DNA of 40,767 nt from NCBI RefSeq assembly GCF_004310295.1, contig NZ_SISB01000008.1:112202-152968 (forward strand), read 5' to 3'. This document shows, piece after piece, positions 8,343-18,060 of this stretch. Position 1 is the stretch's first letter. Every line of letters starts with the position of its first letter. Both the position numbers and the translations under genes were made by a program. This DNA is from Pseudomonas sp. BGI-2 (GTDB taxonomy: Bacteria > Pseudomonadota > Gammaproteobacteria > Pseudomonadales > Pseudomonadaceae). The notes beneath the pieces are model-generated. The model saw only the letters and a list, made by a program, of their open reading frames with translations, searched no databases and was not told the DNA's origin.

Positions 8343-9176
8343 TCAGGGGGATTGGATTAACGGCAAAAACTTCAGCAACGCAGCGACGATAGCCTCCGGC
8401 GCATCCTCCTGAACCAGATGTCCGGCATTGGGAATGGGGTGAAACTGCGACCCCGCAATCATCTGATGCAGCGCCCGTCCACGCTCGATGGGAATCCACT
8501 GATCGTCCTCGCCCCACAGAATCTGCACCGGGCAACGTACCGTCGGGTACAGCCCTTCGGCCTCACGGGTATAACGCTCATCCATTTGCGCAATCTGCCG
8601 ATAGAACGCCGCTTGCCCGGGATCGCCCAGCCACGGTTGCACATACGGGTCGAGTTCTTCATCGGGGATGTCACGCTTGATCGCCCCGCGAATATAGGCC
8701 GGCACGATCGCCCGCTGAATGTAATCGGGCAGTCCGCTGAACGCCGCTTCGTGCTGGCGCACATGCTGCACGAACGGCGAACCCCATGGCGTCAGCGCCA
8801 CCGGATCAATCAGCGTCAGGCTGCGGTAATCCTTGCCGTTCAGCAGGTGCGCGCGCAGTGCGGTGGCGCCGCCGAAGTCGTGAGCCACCATGTCCGGCCG
8901 CTCCAGGCCCCAGTGATCGAGCAAGTTCGCCAACAGGTCGTTCTGCACGCCCAGCGATACGTCGCCGGCGATTTTATCGGATTGCCCATACCCCAGCAGG
9001 TCGAAGTAATGCACCCGGTGTGTGGTGATGAAGTGCGCAGCGATGCGGTGCCACACGTAAGAGGAAAATGGCGTGCCGTGCACAAACACCAACGGCGGGC
9101 CGTCGCCCCGTACGGCGTAGCGAACGGAGTGTCCGTTGAAGCGATAGGTCTGAGCCAGCGGCCAGTCAGCGTTCAT
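8343..9176 (-). CDS. Alpha/beta hydrolase, haloalkane dehalogenase or epoxide hydrolase type
   Basis: A 277-residue cytosolic hydrolase. The oxyanion HG motif is FVHGTPFSS (H33-G34). The nucleophile elbow is VAHDFGG with aspartate at about residue 100, not serine; an aspartate there marks the haloalkane dehalogenase, fluoroacetate dehalogenase and epoxide hydrolase groups rather than esterases. The catalytic acid is probably in GEDDQWIP and the histidine in NAGHLVQED (near 257). The start MNADWPL has AGGAGGACATCCCC upstream. The gene stands alone and its substrate is unknown. It could also be a hydrolase of another small ester or halide. Confidence 0.85.
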   Translation of the reverse strand: MNADWPLAQTYRFNGHSVRYAVRGDGPPLVFVHGTPFSSYVWHRIAAHFITTHRVHYFDLLGYGQSDKIAGDVSLGVQNDLLANLLDHWGLERPDMVAHDFGGATALRAHLLNGKDYRSLTLIDPVALTPWGSPFVQHVRQHEAAFSGLPDYIQRAIVPAYIRGAIKRDIPDEELDPYVQPWLGDPGQAAFYRQIAQMDERYTREAEGLYPTVRCPVQILWGEDDQWIPIERGRALHQMIAGSQFHPIPNAGHLVQEDAPEAIVAALLKFLPLIQSP

Positions 9177-9274
9177 GGGGATGTCCTCCTGGCGTGTTCG
9201 AGCCAAAAAGCATAGGCATAAAAAATAGCCAATGAAGGCTGTTTTCTGTATCACTGACGAAACGCATCCTCCCA

Positions 9275-9417
9275 GTGGGAGCGAGCCTTTGTGGCGAGGG
9301 GATTTATCCCCGTTGGACTGCGCAGCAGTCCCAGAAATTTTGGGGCCGCTGCGCGACCCAACGGGGATAAATCCCCTCGCCACAAAATCCCCTCACCACA
9401 AAAAGCCCGCTCCCACA
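9275..9417. repeat. Family B repeat with REP outer arms
   Basis: A long palindrome: GTGGCGAGGGGATTTATCCC and CCGTT on one side and AACGGGGATAAATCCCCTCG on the other, around a GC-rich centre, enclosed by TGGGAGCGAGC and GCCCGCTCCCACA. The right arm has a second, shorter copy of CCCCTCACCACA. Confidence 0.85.
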
Positions 9418-9446
9418 AAGGGATCTGTGTTGTCTTTTAGAGCGGC

Positions 9447-9803
9447 TTATTCGCCGTGATAGATGCAGCCGCTGGTGCACGTCTCGTGGATACGGATCGC
9501 GCTCAGCTCCGGCAGCAGGGGCTTCAATTCCTTCCAGATAAACTTGGCCAGCACTTCGCTGGTCGGGTTTTCCAGGCCAGGAATGTCGTTCAGGTAGTTG
9601 TGGTCCAGGCGCTCGTAGAGCGGCTTGAAGATCGCCTTGATTTCCGAGAAGTCGCGGATCCAGCCGGTGTGCGGGTCGAGGTCGCCGCTTAAGTGAATCG
9701 CCACTTTGAACGAGTGACCGTGCAGGCGGCCGCACTTGTGGCCTTCCGGTACGTGAGGCAGGCGGTGGGCGGATTCGAACGTAAACTCTTTGAAGATTTC
9801 CAC
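9447..9803 (-). CDS. queD: 6-carboxy-5,6,7,8-tetrahydropterin synthase
   Basis: A 118-residue enzyme of the 6-pyruvoyl-tetrahydropterin synthase fold that makes 6-carboxytetrahydropterin from dihydroneopterin triphosphate in queuosine biosynthesis. The zinc histidines are in ESAHRLP and GRLHGHSF, the catalytic cysteine is in HKCGRLH, and the C-terminal [11 protein letters not shown] matches E. coli QueD. The start is a GTG at 9803; no ATG is available and the protein already begins with the family N-terminus ([15 protein letters not shown]). No other queuosine genes are adjacent. The family B repeat lies just downstream. Confidence 0.93.
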   Translation of the reverse strand: MEIFKEFTFESAHRLPHVPEGHKCGRLHGHSFKVAIHLSGDLDPHTGWIRDFSEIKAIFKPLYERLDHNYLNDIPGLENPTSEVLAKFIWKELKPLLPELSAIRIHETCTSGCIYHGE

Positions 9804-9888
9804 AGTGATTTTCAGCTCTGTCAGGTGGCGATCGCCGCGGCGATGTGGGCAGGCGGCGAGTTTACCAGAGCGCTGGGCAAAACACTGA

Positions 9889-10968
9889 CTAAAGGGTCAG
9901 CAAGCGCTCGCCAAAGCGACCATTGGCAGCCAGTTCGAGGAACTCGTCACCCAGGCGACGGCTTTCGTCCATCGTCGTGCGCCAGTATTTCTGCCGGCTC
10001 GGGGCATCGCCCATGAATCGCTTGAAGTCGTTACGGTCCGGGAGTTTGCCGTAGGGCAGGCGCGCCAGGTACTCCTTCGACGGCGCCAGCAGCAGAACGT
10101 CCTGCAACCGCGCAGGGCAGGCGCGGCGCCACGGCAGGGTCTTGTCGAACCAGCCGGGAATCACCCGGTCGGTGAAGTGCGGATACAGCACGATGTCGTT
10201 GCCGCTGTAGGGCAGGTCGAGGTGATAGTCGAGCAGGCCGCCATCGCGGAACGTCCCCGCGCCTGCGCCCGGCAGATCCCGCACGCCTTCCATCACCATC
10301 GGGATCGAGCCCGAGGCGAGCAGGGCCTGACGCAGGTTGCCGGCATTCAGCGCGACGAAGCGCGACGGGAAATCGTTGAGTGCATTGACCGGCGGGGCCT
10401 GGCGCGGGTCGTGGATGATCAGCCGTTCGAAGTGCCGCGACAGTCGCGCCCGGCCGCGCAGGTTGTCGGCGATCACCGACGACAGGCCCAGCCCGAGGCG
10501 GCCGCGATGATCGTCCGCGAGCAGGCCGTGGCTTTTGACCACCATGATGTTCAGGCGGTAATGGGCGTTGTCCAGAATCGACGCATCGTGACCGTCCAGC
10601 AGTTCATCGAGCATGCGCCGGGAGCTCTGGCTGATCTGCGCCATGGTCACGCCCTTGGCGAAATTCTGCTCGGTGTACAGACGACCCAGGCGACGGATGC
10701 CTTCGGCAGCATCCGGCAGACAGGCGCTGGCGAAGCGCCAGGAGCCCACCGAGGCTCCGATCAGCGAGCGCTCGCGAGGCGCGGCCGGCAGCCACTCGCC
10801 AAACAACGCCAGGTCCAGACCTTGAATCCCCAGGGCTTTTGGCCCCCCGGCGGCACCCGGCAGCGTGCCGACATCGGCGGCGTTCAAACCGTTTGCACGG
10901 ATGCGCGCCAAGGCACGAGGGCCGGCCTTGAGGGTCAGGGAAGGGAACTTGATGTGGATGGCGGTCAT
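9889..10968 (-). CDS. Patatin-like phospholipase family protein
   Basis: A 359-residue patatin-type lipid hydrolase. The serine motif GASVG (S73) and the aspartate motif DGG (D242, in [10 protein letters not shown]) form the catalytic dyad known for patatins. The expected oxyanion glycines would be around [20 protein letters not shown] near residues 38-57. No signal peptide is seen, so it is probably cytosolic; the substrate is unknown. The start MTAIHIKF at 10968 was chosen; a TTG seven codons earlier is possible. A REP pair separates it from the divergent PepSY operon. Confidence 0.85.
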   Translation of the reverse strand: MTAIHIKFPSLTLKAGPRALARIRANGLNAADVGTLPGAAGGPKALGIQGLDLALFGEWLPAAPRERSLIGASVGSWRFASACLPDAAEGIRRLGRLYTEQNFAKGVTMAQISQSSRRMLDELLDGHDASILDNAHYRLNIMVVKSHGLLADDHRGRLGLGLSSVIADNLRGRARLSRHFERLIIHDPRQAPPVNALNDFPSRFVALNAGNLRQALLASGSIPMVMEGVRDLPGAGAGTFRDGGLLDYHLDLPYSGNDIVLYPHFTDRVIPGWFDKTLPWRRACPARLQDVLLLAPSKEYLARLPYGKLPDRNDFKRFMGDAPSRQKYWRTTMDESRRLGDEFLELAANGRFGERLLTL

Positions 10969-11046
10969 ACCGGTCTCGATGTCTGGCAAGCGGGCGGATT
11001 ATAAACAGGTGTGGGTGATGCAAAACCTTTTTGCTGAATGCAAAAC

Positions 11047-11116
11047 CTGTAGGAGCCAGGCTTGCCGGCGAAGGCAATTTCAAGGATGCCTTCGCCGGCA
11101 AGCCTGGCTCCTACAG
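11047..11116. repeat. REP pair (family A, GGCTTGCCGGCGAAGG subtype)
   Basis: Two perfect 30-base inverted arms (11047-11076 and 11087-11116) with a 10-base loop. The same subtype recurs at 19758-19827. It sits between two divergent genes. Confidence 0.88.
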
Positions 11117-11165
11117 GGTTTTGTGCAGGTCTGTGATATTGAGGTGCCACTCCTGATGATGGCAA

Positions 11166-11181
11166 TTCAGTTTCAGTTAAG
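11166..11181 (+). promoter_or_regulatory. Candidate BqsR/PmrA-type binding box
   Basis: TTCAG, six bases, then TTAAG: a direct repeat with 11-base period that matches the reported BqsR box TTAAG-N6-TTAAG in nine of ten positions. It lies 57 bases before the first PepSY start, fitting activation of the operon by its own response regulator. Confidence 0.5.
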
Positions 11182-11238
11182 TTCAGCTCGCTAAGGTGCC
11201 CTCCGTAGGCAACACATAAAAAAATACGGAGACACCCC

Positions 11239-11547
11239 ATGAAAACCCTGACGGCCCTGTTCACCGCGTCCATCATCGCCATGACCGCCAGCCTGGCCCA
11301 CGCCCGTGACCTGGGTCCAGATGAAGCCCTGCGGCTGCGCGACGCTGGTACCATTGTGTCTTTCGAGAAGCTCAACGCCACCGCTCTGGCCAAACACCCC
11401 GGTTCTACTATCAGCGGGACCGAGCTGGAAGAAGAGTACGGCAAGTACATCTACCAGGTTGAGCTGCGCGACCCACAAGGCATCGAGTGGGATCTGGAAT
11501 TAGACGCTGTCAGCGGGCAGGTTCTCAAGGATCATCAGGATACGTAA
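11239..11547 (+). CDS. Periplasmic PepSY-domain protein 1
   Basis: A 102-residue secreted protein. Residues 1-23 form a signal peptide (hydrophobic core then AHA/RD). The rest is a single PepSY unit: DEALRLRDAGTIVSFEKLNA, YIYQVELRDPQGIEWDLELD and SGQVLKD, the typical two-helix plus sheet pattern. PepSY domains are thought to act as inhibitors or ligand-binding modules in the periplasm. It is the first gene of a four-gene operon with a second PepSY protein, a response regulator and a sensor kinase, so a role in signal input is inferred. GGAGA lies before the start. It is probably the counterpart of bqsP upstream of bqsRS in P. aeruginosa, from memory. Confidence 0.88.
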   Translation: MKTLTALFTASIIAMTASLAHARDLGPDEALRLRDAGTIVSFEKLNATALAKHPGSTISGTELEEEYGKYIYQVELRDPQGIEWDLELDAVSGQVLKDHQDT

Positions 11548-11852
11548 TGAAGGTGTTTTCATTTTCACGCATGGCGCTGCTGCTTCTGGCGTTCTGCTCG
11601 GTCGTCATGGCCCGCGACCTCGATCAGGATGAAGCCCTGCGCTTGCGTCAGCAGGGCGTGATTCTGCCGCTGGAGCAGCTCCTGCAAAAGGCGCTGGACC
11701 TGTATCCCGGGTCCAAATTGCTGGAGGCCGAGCTTGAAGAAAAACATGACGTCTACATTTATGAAGTCGAGTTGCTGACCACCGAAGGCGTGGTCCGTGA
11801 ACTGGACCTCGACGCCGCCACTGGCCAGTTACTGAAAGACAAGGAAGATTGA
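11547..11852 (+). CDS. Periplasmic PepSY-domain protein 2
   Basis: A 101-residue paralogue of the preceding gene. A signal peptide (MKVFSFSRMALLLLAFCSVVMA) is followed by RDLDQDEALRLRQQGVILPL, YIYEVELLTTEGVVRELDLD and ATGQLLKD. Its start codon shares one base with the stop of the first PepSY gene (TAATG), so translation is probably coupled and the two proteins are made together. The two mature proteins are clearly similar, which suggests a tandem duplication that later diverged. A role in tuning the downstream kinase is inferred from position only. Confidence 0.88.
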   Translation: MKVFSFSRMALLLLAFCSVVMARDLDQDEALRLRQQGVILPLEQLLQKALDLYPGSKLLEAELEEKHDVYIYEVELLTTEGVVRELDLDAATGQLLKDKED

Positions 11853-11855
11853 TCG

Positions 11856-12524
11856 ATGCGTTTGCTTCTGGTGGAAGACCACGTGCCGCTGGCCGACGAA
11901 TTGATGGCCGGCCTCAACCGGCAAGGATATGCCGTAGACTGGCTGGCCGATGGCCGCGACGCGGTGTATCAGGGCAGCAGCGAGCCGTATGACCTGATCA
12001 TCCTCGACCTCGGCCTGCCGGGGTTGCCGGGGCTTGAGGTGCTGGCGCAATGGCGGGCTGGTGGTTTGGCAACACCCGTGCTGATCCTCACGGCACGTGG
12101 TTCCTGGGCCGAGCGCATCGAAGGCCTCAAGGCCGGCGCCGACGATTACCTGACCAAACCGTTCCACCCCGAAGAGCTGCACCTGCGGGTTCAGGCGTTG
12201 TTGCGTCGCTCCCACGGTCAGGCCAACCAGCCGACGCTCAAGGCGGCGGGGCTGCACCTGGATGAGGGTCGTCAGTGCGTGACCCGCGACGGCGCCGATA
12301 TCCAGCTGACCGCCGCTGAATTCCGCCTGCTGCGCTATTTCATGCTGCACCCCGAGCAGATCCTTTCCAAAAGCCACCTCGCCGAACACCTCTACGACGG
12401 TGAAACCGAGCGCGACTCCAACGTGCTCGAAGTTCACGTCAACCACCTGCGGCGCAAGCTTGGGCGCACAGTGATCGAAACCCGTCGCGGCCAGGGTTAC
12501 CTGTTCGGCGGGCAAGCGCAGTGA
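11856..12524 (+). CDS. bqsR: OmpR-family response regulator, BqsR/PmrA-like
   Basis: A 222-residue DNA-binding response regulator. Receiver domain: D8 in LVEDHVP, phosphoacceptor D51 in IILDLGLPG, and K101 in DYLTKPF. The C-terminal winged helix (about 125-220) ends with the usual [12 protein letters not shown] and TRRGQGYLF. It starts three bases after the second PepSY gene and its stop overlaps the kinase start by four bases (GTGA). The order PepSY-PepSY-regulator-kinase, followed by TlpQ- and CtpM-type genes, recalls the bqs (carRS) locus of P. aeruginosa, whose kinase senses ferrous iron. The gene name is inferred from that order and the upstream box, not from an alignment. Confidence 0.85.
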   Translation: MRLLLVEDHVPLADELMAGLNRQGYAVDWLADGRDAVYQGSSEPYDLIILDLGLPGLPGLEVLAQWRAGGLATPVLILTARGSWAERIEGLKAGADDYLTKPFHPEELHLRVQALLRRSHGQANQPTLKAAGLHLDEGRQCVTRDGADIQLTAAEFRLLRYFMLHPEQILSKSHLAEHLYDGETERDSNVLEVHVNHLRRKLGRTVIETRRGQGYLFGGQAQ

Positions 12525-13834
12525 GGTCGATTCAGCGCCGCTTGAGCCTGGGGCTGATCAGCGTAATGGTGGTCGTCGGCCTGGTGCTGGCGCAAACCAG
12601 CCTGTGGTTGTTCGAAATGGGGCTGCAACGCTACCTCGAAGACGGTTTGCGCAACGACAGCGAAAACCTGCTGGTGGCATTGGTGCGCGGGCCGCAGGGG
12701 CTGCAACTGGATGAACGGCACCTGTCACCGGCCTATCAACGGCCGTTTTCCGGGCATTATTTCCGTATTGATTTTGCCGATAAACATTGGCGCTCCCGCT
12801 CGTTGTGGGATCAGGAACTGCCGCCACTCGACCATCCCGGCTTGCACAGCAACCTGCAACTCGGTCCGGAAGGCCAGCAATTGCTGGTGCTGCGTTCGGA
12901 TTATCGGCGGCTCGGGCAGTCGATTTCGATCAGCGTGGCGCAGGACTACACGCCGGTGCGCGAAAGCTTCCGGCGCATGCAACAGCTCGGTCTGGGCCTC
13001 GGGCTGGCGGGGCTGCTGCTGATTCTGCTGCTGCAACGCATCACCGTGCGCCGCGCCTTGCGTCCACTGGAAAAGGCCCGTGAGCAAATCGCTCAGTTGC
13101 AGCAGGGCCAGCGCTCGCAACTCGATGACCAGGTGCCGGTGGAGCTGGAGCCGCTGGTGGCGCAGATCAACCATTTACTCGCGCACACCGAAGACAGCCT
13201 AAAGCGTTCGCGCAATGCCTTGGGCAACCTCGGGCATGCGCTGAAAACGCCGTTGGCGGTGTTGTTGAGCGTGGCTTCAAGCGAGAAGCTCGACGCTCAT
13301 CCCGAACTGCGCAAGCTCCTCAAGGCGCAACTGGAACAGGTCCAGCAGCGACTCAATCGCGAACTCAATCGCGCCCGATTGTCCGGCGATGCGCTGCCGG
13401 GGGCGTTGTTTGATTGCGATGCCGAATTGCCGGGGCTGCTGGCGACGTTGAACATGATTCACGGCGAACACCTGAACCTGAGCTATCGCGCACCGACCGG
13501 TTTGCAGCTGCCGTGGGATCGCGAGGACTTGCTCGAACTGTTGGGCAATCTCCTGGATAACGCCTGCAAATGGGCGGATGCCGAGGTTCGTTTGAGCGTG
13601 GTCGAGACGGCTGAAGGGTTTGAGTTGAGCGTGGAAGATGATGGGCCGGGTATTCCGGAGGCGCAGCGCGATCAAGTGCTTGACCGGGGAACACGGCTGG
13701 ATGAACAGACGGATGGGCATGGGTTGGGGCTGGGGATTGTGCGCGACATCGTCGACACGTGGGGCGGGGTGATGAGGTTGGAAGAGAGCGAGTGGGGCGG
13801 CCTGAAGGTTGTCATTCAGTTACCCAAACGCTGA
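12521..13834 (+). CDS. bqsS: Sensor histidine kinase, BqsS/PhoQ-like
   Basis: A 437-residue membrane kinase starting with GTG. Transmembrane segments lie near residues 10-30 and 154-172 and enclose a periplasmic sensor of about 120 residues. A HAMP-like linker follows, then the H-box [12 protein letters not shown] (H239), N-box [11 protein letters not shown]1 DDGPGIP and G2 GHGLGLGIV. It would phosphorylate the regulator encoded just upstream. P. aeruginosa BqsS is reported to use a periplasmic RExxE motif for ferrous iron; the periplasmic part here has no RExxE, so the signal may be different or may be bound through the PepSY proteins. Orthology is inferred from gene order. Confidence 0.85.
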   Translation: MRSIQRRLSLGLISVMVVVGLVLAQTSLWLFEMGLQRYLEDGLRNDSENLLVALVRGPQGLQLDERHLSPAYQRPFSGHYFRIDFADKHWRSRSLWDQELPPLDHPGLHSNLQLGPEGQQLLVLRSDYRRLGQSISISVAQDYTPVRESFRRMQQLGLGLGLAGLLLILLLQRITVRRALRPLEKAREQIAQLQQGQRSQLDDQVPVELEPLVAQINHLLAHTEDSLKRSRNALGNLGHALKTPLAVLLSVASSEKLDAHPELRKLLKAQLEQVQQRLNRELNRARLSGDALPGALFDCDAELPGLLATLNMIHGEHLNLSYRAPTGLQLPWDREDLLELLGNLLDNACKWADAEVRLSVVETAEGFELSVEDDGPGIPEAQRDQVLDRGTRLDEQTDGHGLGLGIVRDIVDTWGGVMRLEESEWGGLKVVIQLPKR

Positions 13835-13839
13835 GTACC

Positions 13840-13930
13840 CTGTGGGAGCGGGCTTGCTCGCGAATACGGTGGGTCAGGTAACAGAGATGTAGACTGACAC
13901 ACCGCTTTCGCGAGCAAGCCCGCTCCCACA
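13840..13930. repeat. REP pair (family A)
   Basis: CTGTGGGAGCGGGCTTGCTC and GCGAA at the left, its complement at the right, between the convergent kinase and chemoreceptor genes. Confidence 0.88.
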
Positions 13931-13961
13931 TTTGGATCTTCAGTGGATGTTCAATCCCGGG

Positions 13962-16109
13962 TCAAACACGGAACTGATCCATCAAACTCTGCTGCTGATT
14001 CGCCAGGCTATTCAACGACTGACTCACCCGCGCCGACTCATTCGCCTGCCCTGACAGCGACTCCGTCACATCCCGAATCGTCGCTACGTTGCTGTTGATC
14101 TCCTCGGCCACCGCGCTCTGCTCTTCAGCTGCGGACGCAATCTGCAGGTTCATGTCGCTGATCACCGTCACCGCCTCGCCAATCTGGCGCAGCGCCGTCA
14201 CCGCTTGGCCAACCTGCTCGACACTACCTTGAGCCTGGCGATGGCTGTTGTTCATCGAACCGACCACCTCCTGTGTCCCGCTCTGCAACTGCTCGATTAC
14301 CAGACGGGTTTCTTCCACCGATTCCTGCGTGCGTCGCGCCAGATTGCGCACCTCATCGGCGACCACCGCAAAGCCACGTCCGGCCTCACCGGCGCGGGCC
14401 GCTTCGATCGCGGCGTTGAGTGCCAGCAGGTTGGTCTGCTCGGCGATGGCGCGAATCACTTCCAGCACCGAACCGATCTTCTCGCTGTTGGCCGCCAGGC
14501 CTTCCACTTGCACCATGGCCGCGCTCATGTCGGCGGCGAGGTTGTCGATGCTGGTGGTGGTCTGGTCGATGACGGTCAGGCCCCGGCGAGTCGCTTGATC
14601 GGCATCCTTCGCGGCCTGGGCGGCTTGCGCCGCACTGCGGGCGACGTCCTGAGCGGTGGCGCTCATTTCGTGGGACGCGGTGGCGACCTGATCGACCTGA
14701 CGGTATTGCTGCTCCATGCCGGCGCTGGTCTGCGTGGCAATGGCGGAGGATTGGTCCGCCGTGCTGCGGGCGTCCTGCACTGAGCGTTTCACTTCGGCGA
14801 TGATCGGTTGCAGCTTGTCGAGGAAACGGTTGAACCAGCCGGCCAACTGGCCCAGTTCGTCCTGCTTGTCGTAAGCCAGGCGCCGGGTCAAGTCGCCTTC
14901 GCCGCTGGCGATGTCTTCGAGCATGTGCGCCACGCCGAGGATCGGTTTGGTCACGCTGCGCGCCATCAGCCACACCAGCAGCAAGCCGATCAATGCCGCC
15001 AACACGCCGAGGCCGAGTTCAACCAGGGTGCCGGACCGGTTGCTGTCATCGAGTTGGTTTTTCAGGGCTTCGGCAGGGCCGACCAGGACTTTTTCCGGCA
15101 CGTCGAGCAACACGCCCCAGGATTTTCCCCCAGGAATCGGCTGGAACGGTGACAGCACTTTCAGTTGCTGATTGCTGTGCAGGCTTTCGGTTTTGCTGCT
15201 GGCCGCGAGCATGCGAATCAGCTCGGCACCGTTGGTCTTGTCCACGGCGTCCAGGCGCTGGCTGAGTTTGTTGGCATCCCGGCTGTAACCGGCCAGCAAG
15301 CCGACCGGGCTGATGATGCTGACGCTGGTCTGGCCGTCATAGAGCTTTTTGCTCGCCCCCTGACTCATGGCCTGCAGGCTGTTGAGGTTGATGTCTACCG
15401 ACAGAGAGGCGATGACTTTGCCGTTGACCATCAGCGGGAACACGATGCTGGTCATCAGCACGTTCTGGCCATCGATCACATAGAAGTACGGTTCGATCAC
15501 GCACGGCTTGAGTGTGGTGCGCGGGCAGGTGAACCAGGCGTTGGCCGGCTCGCCGCTGGGGCCGGCGTTGGTGTCGGCCATGTCGCTTTCCGGCAGCGCC
15601 ATGGAGGTCACTTTACCAGGCACAGGTTGCGACCAGTACAGGGCAAAACGGCCCTTGTCGTTGCTGCCCAGCTCGGCCTGACCGGCGAACAGATCGTCCT
15701 TGCCGTCCAGCGCGTTGGCTTCGAACACCAGCGACAGGCCGAGCAATTCCGGGTTGGCTTGCAGCACCGACTTGACCTGACGGGTCAGGTCTTCGCGCAG
15801 GTCGAAGGCATCCAGAAAGCGCTTTTCCGCCTGCTCGCGCAGGAACAGCACCTGACGCGAAAAGCCGTGGCCATATTGATAGGCGTCCATGAACTGCTGG
15901 CGAATCACCAGCGCCTGGTTTTCACCCTGGGATTCGATCCGGGCCTGAGCGGCTTCGGTCAGCATCTCCATGCTCGAGGCTTTCACCATCTCGGAGCTGT
16001 GCTCCATGCGATACAGCGAAAGACCCACCAGCAGGGTCACAATGCCCGCCAGGCACAGCCCGGCCAGCAGGGTAATTTTCCATTGGATGGAAAGTTGTCT
16101 GAGCGACAT
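13962..16109 (-). CDS. tlpQ: Methyl-accepting chemotaxis protein with dCache sensor, TlpQ-like
   Basis: A 715-residue chemoreceptor. A first membrane helix (about 13-33) and a second (about 365-387) enclose a periplasmic domain of roughly 330 residues, the size of a double Cache module. HAMP follows (SVTKPI..), then a long signalling coiled coil with the invariant hairpin [20 protein letters not shown] and [11 protein letters not shown]. It would control flagellar rotation through CheA and CheW. Length, topology and its place beside a bqsRS-like operon, an antiporter-like gene and a CtpM-like receptor match P. aeruginosa TlpQ (PA2654), a sensor of histamine and polyamines, as I recall it. The ligand is inferred, not shown. 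The C-terminal pentapeptide for CheR tethering is not present. Confidence 0.85.
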   Translation of the reverse strand: MSLRQLSIQWKITLLAGLCLAGIVTLLVGLSLYRMEHSSEMVKASSMEMLTEAAQARIESQGENQALVIRQQFMDAYQYGHGFSRQVLFLREQAEKRFLDAFDLREDLTRQVKSVLQANPELLGLSLVFEANALDGKDDLFAGQAELGSNDKGRFALYWSQPVPGKVTSMALPESDMADTNAGPSGEPANAWFTCPRTTLKPCVIEPYFYVIDGQNVLMTSIVFPLMVNGKVIASLSVDINLNSLQAMSQGASKKLYDGQTSVSIISPVGLLAGYSRDANKLSQRLDAVDKTNGAELIRMLAASSKTESLHSNQQLKVLSPFQPIPGGKSWGVLLDVPEKVLVGPAEALKNQLDDSNRSGTLVELGLGVLAALIGLLLVWLMARSVTKPILGVAHMLEDIASGEGDLTRRLAYDKQDELGQLAGWFNRFLDKLQPIIAEVKRSVQDARSTADQSSAIATQTSAGMEQQYRQVDQVATASHEMSATAQDVARSAAQAAQAAKDADQATRRGLTVIDQTTTSIDNLAADMSAAMVQVEGLAANSEKIGSVLEVIRAIAEQTNLLALNAAIEAARAGEAGRGFAVVADEVRNLARRTQESVEETRLVIEQLQSGTQEVVGSMNNSHRQAQGSVEQVGQAVTALRQIGEAVTVISDMNLQIASAAEEQSAVAEEINSNVATIRDVTESLSGQANESARVSQSLNSLANQQQSLMDQFRV

Positions 16110-16516
16110 GGAGAGACGTCCTTATTCGATATTTATCTGAGACTTTGCACTGTAACGGCTGCGAATTGGCTTTCTTTATGGCGGTTCCTGAATTATGAAC
16201 TCCGTTGATCGGCTGCCTTTGTGGCGAGGGGATTTATCCCCGTTCGGCTGCGAAGCAGTCGCCAAACCTGACAACTCGGTGTGGCTGACGGAATGCAGGG
16301 GGCCGCTTCGCGACCCAACGGGGCGGTGCGACGTTTCGCTAAATCCCCTCGCCACAGGGATCTGATGGTCCGTCAAGAATCGGTTGGCCCATGCGCTTTG
16401 ACACCGGGCCAACTCTGCGGCACAGTGCGCGCCCTCTAATAAAACCCAATCTCCACTCCGCTGGCGGCTCTTCGCAGACTGCCGGCTGAGCTCATTTCGC
16501 TTGCCTTGAGGTAACG
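16110..16516. other. Intergenic control region between divergent tlpQ and transporter genes
   Basis: This 407-base gap holds a family B repeat (16220-16356) and no reading frame worth calling. Promoters for both neighbours must lie here, but I could not assign clear -35/-10 boxes. Confidence 0.5.
16220..16356. repeat. Family B repeat, subtype with inserted block
   Basis: Left arm is the common form (GTGGCGAGGGGATTTATCCC then CCGTT); the right arm carries an extra block, GGGCGGTGCGACGTTTCGCT, before AAATCCCCTCGCCAC. The same block appears at 36189-36305 and 37574-37710. Confidence 0.85.
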
Positions 16517-17836
16517 ATGATTAATGCTGTAATTGCCGCGGTCGGCGTCATGCTGGTCCTCAGCCTGTCCCGCGTGCACGTAGTGATCGCGCTGATTGTC
16601 GGCGCCCTGGTCGGCGGTTTGACCGGTGGCCTGGGCATCGACGCCACCCTTAAAGCCTTCAACAGCGGCCTCGGTGGCGGTGCGACGGTCGCATTGTCTT
16701 ACGCCTTGCTCGGCGCGTTCGCCGTGGCGATTGCCAAGTCCGGCCTGGCCCATGCCCTGGCGGACAAAGCCCTGCTGATGGTTGATCGCCAACACGCCAG
16801 CGGTGGCCGTCAGGTCAAGTGGCTGCTGATCGGTTTGCTCTGGGTGGTGGCCATCGCTTCGCAGAACATCCTGCCGATACATATCGCCTTTATTCCGCTG
16901 TTGGTGCCGCCGCTTTTATATGTGCTGACCAAACTGCAACTGGATCGCCGCTTGATCGCCTGCGTCATGACGTTCGGTCTGATCACGCCGTACATGTTCC
17001 TGCCGGTGGGCTTCGGCAACATATTCCTGAATGAAATCCTGCTGGCCAACGTTGCCCGCAGCGGCGTGGATATCAGTGGCATCAACGTCACCCATGCCAT
17101 GGGCATTCCGGCACTGGGCATGGTCGTCGGCCTCGCGGCGGCATTTATCAGCTACCGCAAGAAACGCGTCTACGACCTGGACAAAATCGAAAAAGTCGAG
17201 CAAGTCGCGGTGGAGTACAACCCGCTGAGCCTGATGGTCGCCGGTGTGGCCATCGCGGCGGCGTTCATCATTCAGCTGTTGCTGGACTCGATGATCATTG
17301 GCGCGCTGGCGGGTTTCCTGATCTTCTCGGTGTCGGGCATTGTGAAGTGGCGCGACACCGACGACCTGTTCACCGAAGGCATGAAGATGATGGCGATGAT
17401 CGGCTTCATCATGATCGCCGCCTCGGGTTTCGCCGAAGTGATGAAAGCCACCGGTCAGGTGCAAACGCTGGTGGAAGCGTCGGCGTCGTGGATCGGCCAC
17501 AGCAAAGGTATCGGCGCGCTGTTGATGTTGCTGGTCGGCCTGCTGGTGACCATGGGCATCGGCTCGTCGTTTTCCACCGTGCCGATCCTGGCGGCGATTT
17601 TCGTGCCGTTGTGCGTTCAGCTGGGTTTCAGCCCGATCGCAATCGTGTGCATCGTCGGCACGGCTGGCGCCCTGGGTGACGCCGGTTCGCCGGCCTCGGA
17701 TTCGACGCTGGGGCCGACCTCCGGCCTGAACATCGACGGCCAGCATCACCACATCTGGGACACCGTGGTCCCGACCTTCCTGCACTACAACCTGCCGCTG
17801 CTGGCGTTCGGCTGGGTCGCGGCGATGGTCCTGTAA
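16517..17836 (+). CDS. Na+/H+ antiporter-family membrane transporter (PA2653-like)
   Basis: A 439-residue inner-membrane protein with about 11-12 hydrophobic segments, beginning [20 protein letters not shown]. It shows the features of the antiporter/GntP-like superfamily: [32 protein letters not shown], and [19 protein letters not shown] near the end, a polar segment typical of substrate or ion binding. GAGGTAAC precedes the ATG. Its place between a histamine-type receptor and a malate-type receptor matches PA2653 as I recall it. Such carriers take up amino acids, amines or organic acids; histamine or histidine uptake is a guess from the neighbour. No exact substrate can be read from the sequence. 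Confidence 0.82.
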   Translation: MINAVIAAVGVMLVLSLSRVHVVIALIVGALVGGLTGGLGIDATLKAFNSGLGGGATVALSYALLGAFAVAIAKSGLAHALADKALLMVDRQHASGGRQVKWLLIGLLWVVAIASQNILPIHIAFIPLLVPPLLYVLTKLQLDRRLIACVMTFGLITPYMFLPVGFGNIFLNEILLANVARSGVDISGINVTHAMGIPALGMVVGLAAAFISYRKKRVYDLDKIEKVEQVAVEYNPLSLMVAGVAIAAAFIIQLLLDSMIIGALAGFLIFSVSGIVKWRDTDDLFTEGMKMMAMIGFIMIAASGFAEVMKATGQVQTLVEASASWIGHSKGIGALLMLLVGLLVTMGIGSSFSTVPILAAIFVPLCVQLGFSPIAIVCIVGTAGALGDAGSPASDSTLGPTSGLNIDGQHHHIWDTVVPTFLHYNLPLLAFGWVAAMVL

Positions 17837-17847
17837 CCCCCTATCCC

Positions 17848-17970
17848 CTGTGGGAGCGACCTGTGGCGAGGGGATTTATCCCCGTTGGGTCGCGAAGCGG
17901 CCCCAAAAATGGGGACTGCTTCGCAGCCCAACGGGATAAATCCCCTCACCACAAAGGCCCGCTCCCACAG
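17848..17970. repeat. Family B repeat with REP outer arms
   Basis: GTGGCGAGGGGATTTATCCC with CCGTTGGG and its inverted partner, enclosed by CTGTGGGAGCGAC and GCCCGCTCCCACAG. One base of the right arm (ACGGGATAAAT) is missing compared with other copies. Confidence 0.85.
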
Positions 17971-18060
17971 GGGGATTGTAGTGCCCCAGGATTCAACTTT
18001 TGATCCGGCGTGCCGTTAAAGCCATTAACCACGCCAACAAAATCAAAAGAGTGAACCGTC

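Noticed and set aside
15165..16208. Plus-strand open frame of 347 residues over the TlpQ-like gene
   Set aside because: Antisense shadow of a well supported chemoreceptor; no ribosome site and no recognisable motif.
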